Shown here: positions 6,311 through 7,042 of the stretch, in pieces | Layout of the letters: every line of letters starts with the position of its first letter | Numbering within the stretch: the stretch's first letter is position 1 | From: Lachnospiraceae bacterium | GTDB lineage: Bacteria > Bacillota > Clostridia > Lachnospirales > Lachnospiraceae | Assembly: GCA_021199395.1 (NCBI GenBank) | Contig: JAJQIE010000181.1 | Location: forward strand, 1-7,042 | DNA length: 7,042 nucleotides | Direction of reading: 5' to 3' | The notes under the pieces: model-generated | Told to the model about the DNA's origin: nothing | What the model saw: the letters and a program-made list of their open reading frames with translations, nothing else | Databases searched by the model: none | Position numbers and translations under genes: made by a program

Positions 6311-7036
6311 ATGAGCGGTTTTTTTAACATGGACAATGTGGTCTGGAGAACACTCGGACGGCTGGCGGATCTGATGGTCCTGAACCTTCTTTTCCTCCTC
6401 TGCTGCATCCCCGTCTTCACAATCGGCGCCTCCCTGACGGCTCTGAATTATGTGACGCTGAAAATCCACGATGGGGAGGAGGGCTATATTGCCCGAAGCT
6501 TTTTCAAATCCTTCCGGCAGAATTTCAAACAGGCTACCGGAATGTGGCTGATCGAGCTCCTGGTCGGAATTGTCCTGGTGCTGGATATTATGATCCTCCG
6601 AAGCGCCGAGGGTACCTTCGCCACCGTGCTGACCGTGATCATCCTGATCGTATGCGTGATCTATCTGATGGTATTTCTCTACCTGTTCGCGATTCTCTCC
6701 CGCTTTGACAACACGGTGAAAAACACCTTCAAGAACTCTTTCATTATGGCAATTGCCGATTTCCCGCGCACTCTTGCCATGCTCGCGATCACGGTTGCCG
6801 CTGTCTTAATATCCTTTTATAATATCACGACGATCACCTGGGCGCTGCTTATCTGGATTCTTTTGGTATTTGCGCTGATTTCCTACTGCAATACGTATTT
6901 TCTCGCTGCTGTTTTCAAAAAATACATGCCGGAAGACGACGACAGGGATAAGGATCCGGATCACTGGGATTTAGATGAGATACTGGCAGCGGATGAAACA
7001 TCCAAAGCGCAGCTGGAGACTGAAAAAACAGAGTGA
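6311..7036 (+). CDS. DUF624 (YesL-like) integral membrane protein of unknown function
   Basis: A 241-residue polytopic membrane protein. The N-terminus (MSGFFNMDN, then a hydrophobic segment with LLCCIPVFTIGASLTALNYVTLK) is characteristic of the DUF624/YesL family. Five hydrophobic segments can be placed at about 18-45, 76-96, 103-129, 146-171 and 172-200. They are followed by a hydrophilic, acidic C-terminal tail (206-241, with PEDDDRDKDPDHWDLDE) that is probably cytoplasmic. The family is often encoded next to carbohydrate ABC transporters and glycoside hydrolases in Firmicutes, but no such gene is visible here and no biochemical function is established. The start at 6311 fits the family N-terminus; the ribosome binding site is weak (GAAAGAG at 6296-6302, 8 nt before ATG). 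A run of seven T lies in codons 3-5, and an alternative in-frame ATG at 6329 would remove six family-like residues. It is transcribed divergently from ileS. The TGA stop lies six bases from the window end, so any downstream partner is out of view. Confidence 0.85.
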   Translation: MSGFFNMDNVVWRTLGRLADLMVLNLLFLLCCIPVFTIGASLTALNYVTLKIHDGEEGYIARSFFKSFRQNFKQATGMWLIELLVGIVLVLDIMILRSAEGTFATVLTVIILIVCVIYLMVFLYLFAILSRFDNTVKNTFKNSFIMAIADFPRTLAMLAITVAAVLISFYNITTITWALLIWILLVFALISYCNTYFLAAVFKKYMPEDDDRDKDPDHWDLDEILAADETSKAQLETEKTE

Positions 7037-7042
7037 CGGTTC

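Noticed and set aside
6022..6469. Minus-strand ORFs covering the divergent intergenic region (6022-6420 and 6242-6469)
   Set aside because: They run through both predicted promoters and overlap the DUF624 gene antisense; no family resemblance. Only the last 30 codons of the first, after the ileS transcription start, were kept as a weak leader-ORF suggestion.

Overview
The window looks like a piece of a Clostridia (Firmicutes) chromosome, most likely Lachnospiraceae. This is inferred from the character of the proteins (a compact 826-residue glycogen phosphorylase, a type 2 isoleucyl-tRNA synthetase, a DUF624/YesL-like membrane protein), the sigma-A-type promoters and the moderate GC content; no marker gene fixes the taxonomy.

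Layout, left to right. Positions 1-43 are a pure TGCT tetranucleotide tandem repeat running off the left edge. A good minus-strand promoter (-35 at 71-76, -10 at 48-53) points into that repeat, so a transcript for a gene outside the window would begin at the repeat border. From 161 to 2641 on the minus strand lies glgP (glycogen/maltodextrin phosphorylase). Upstream of it, 64 bp away on the same strand, is ileS (2706-6032), coding for an 1108-residue type 2 isoleucyl-tRNA synthetase. The gap between them shows no terminator or convincing promoter, so ileS and glgP are probably at least partly co-transcribed. From 6033 to 6310 is a divergent intergenic region with back-to-back promoters: a consensus TTGACA/TATAAT for ileS on the minus strand and TTGATT/TATACT on the plus strand. 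An imperfect dyad lies between the two -35 boxes. The plus-strand gene (6311-7036) encodes a five-helix DUF624 membrane protein with an acidic tail.

Functionally this is ordinary housekeeping and storage metabolism: IleRS charges tRNA-Ile, GlgP releases glucose-1-phosphate from storage glucan, and the DUF624 protein has no established biochemical role. The points worth a second look are in the details: the promoter abutting a long microsatellite, the short ileS leader with a strong hairpin and no T-box, a possible leader ORF overlapping the ileS start, low-complexity insertions (one with a fresh-looking 15-nt duplication) in IleRS, and the arrangement of the divergent promoters. I see no CRISPR array, tRNA, rRNA, insertion sequence or phage gene, and no clear new multi-gene system.
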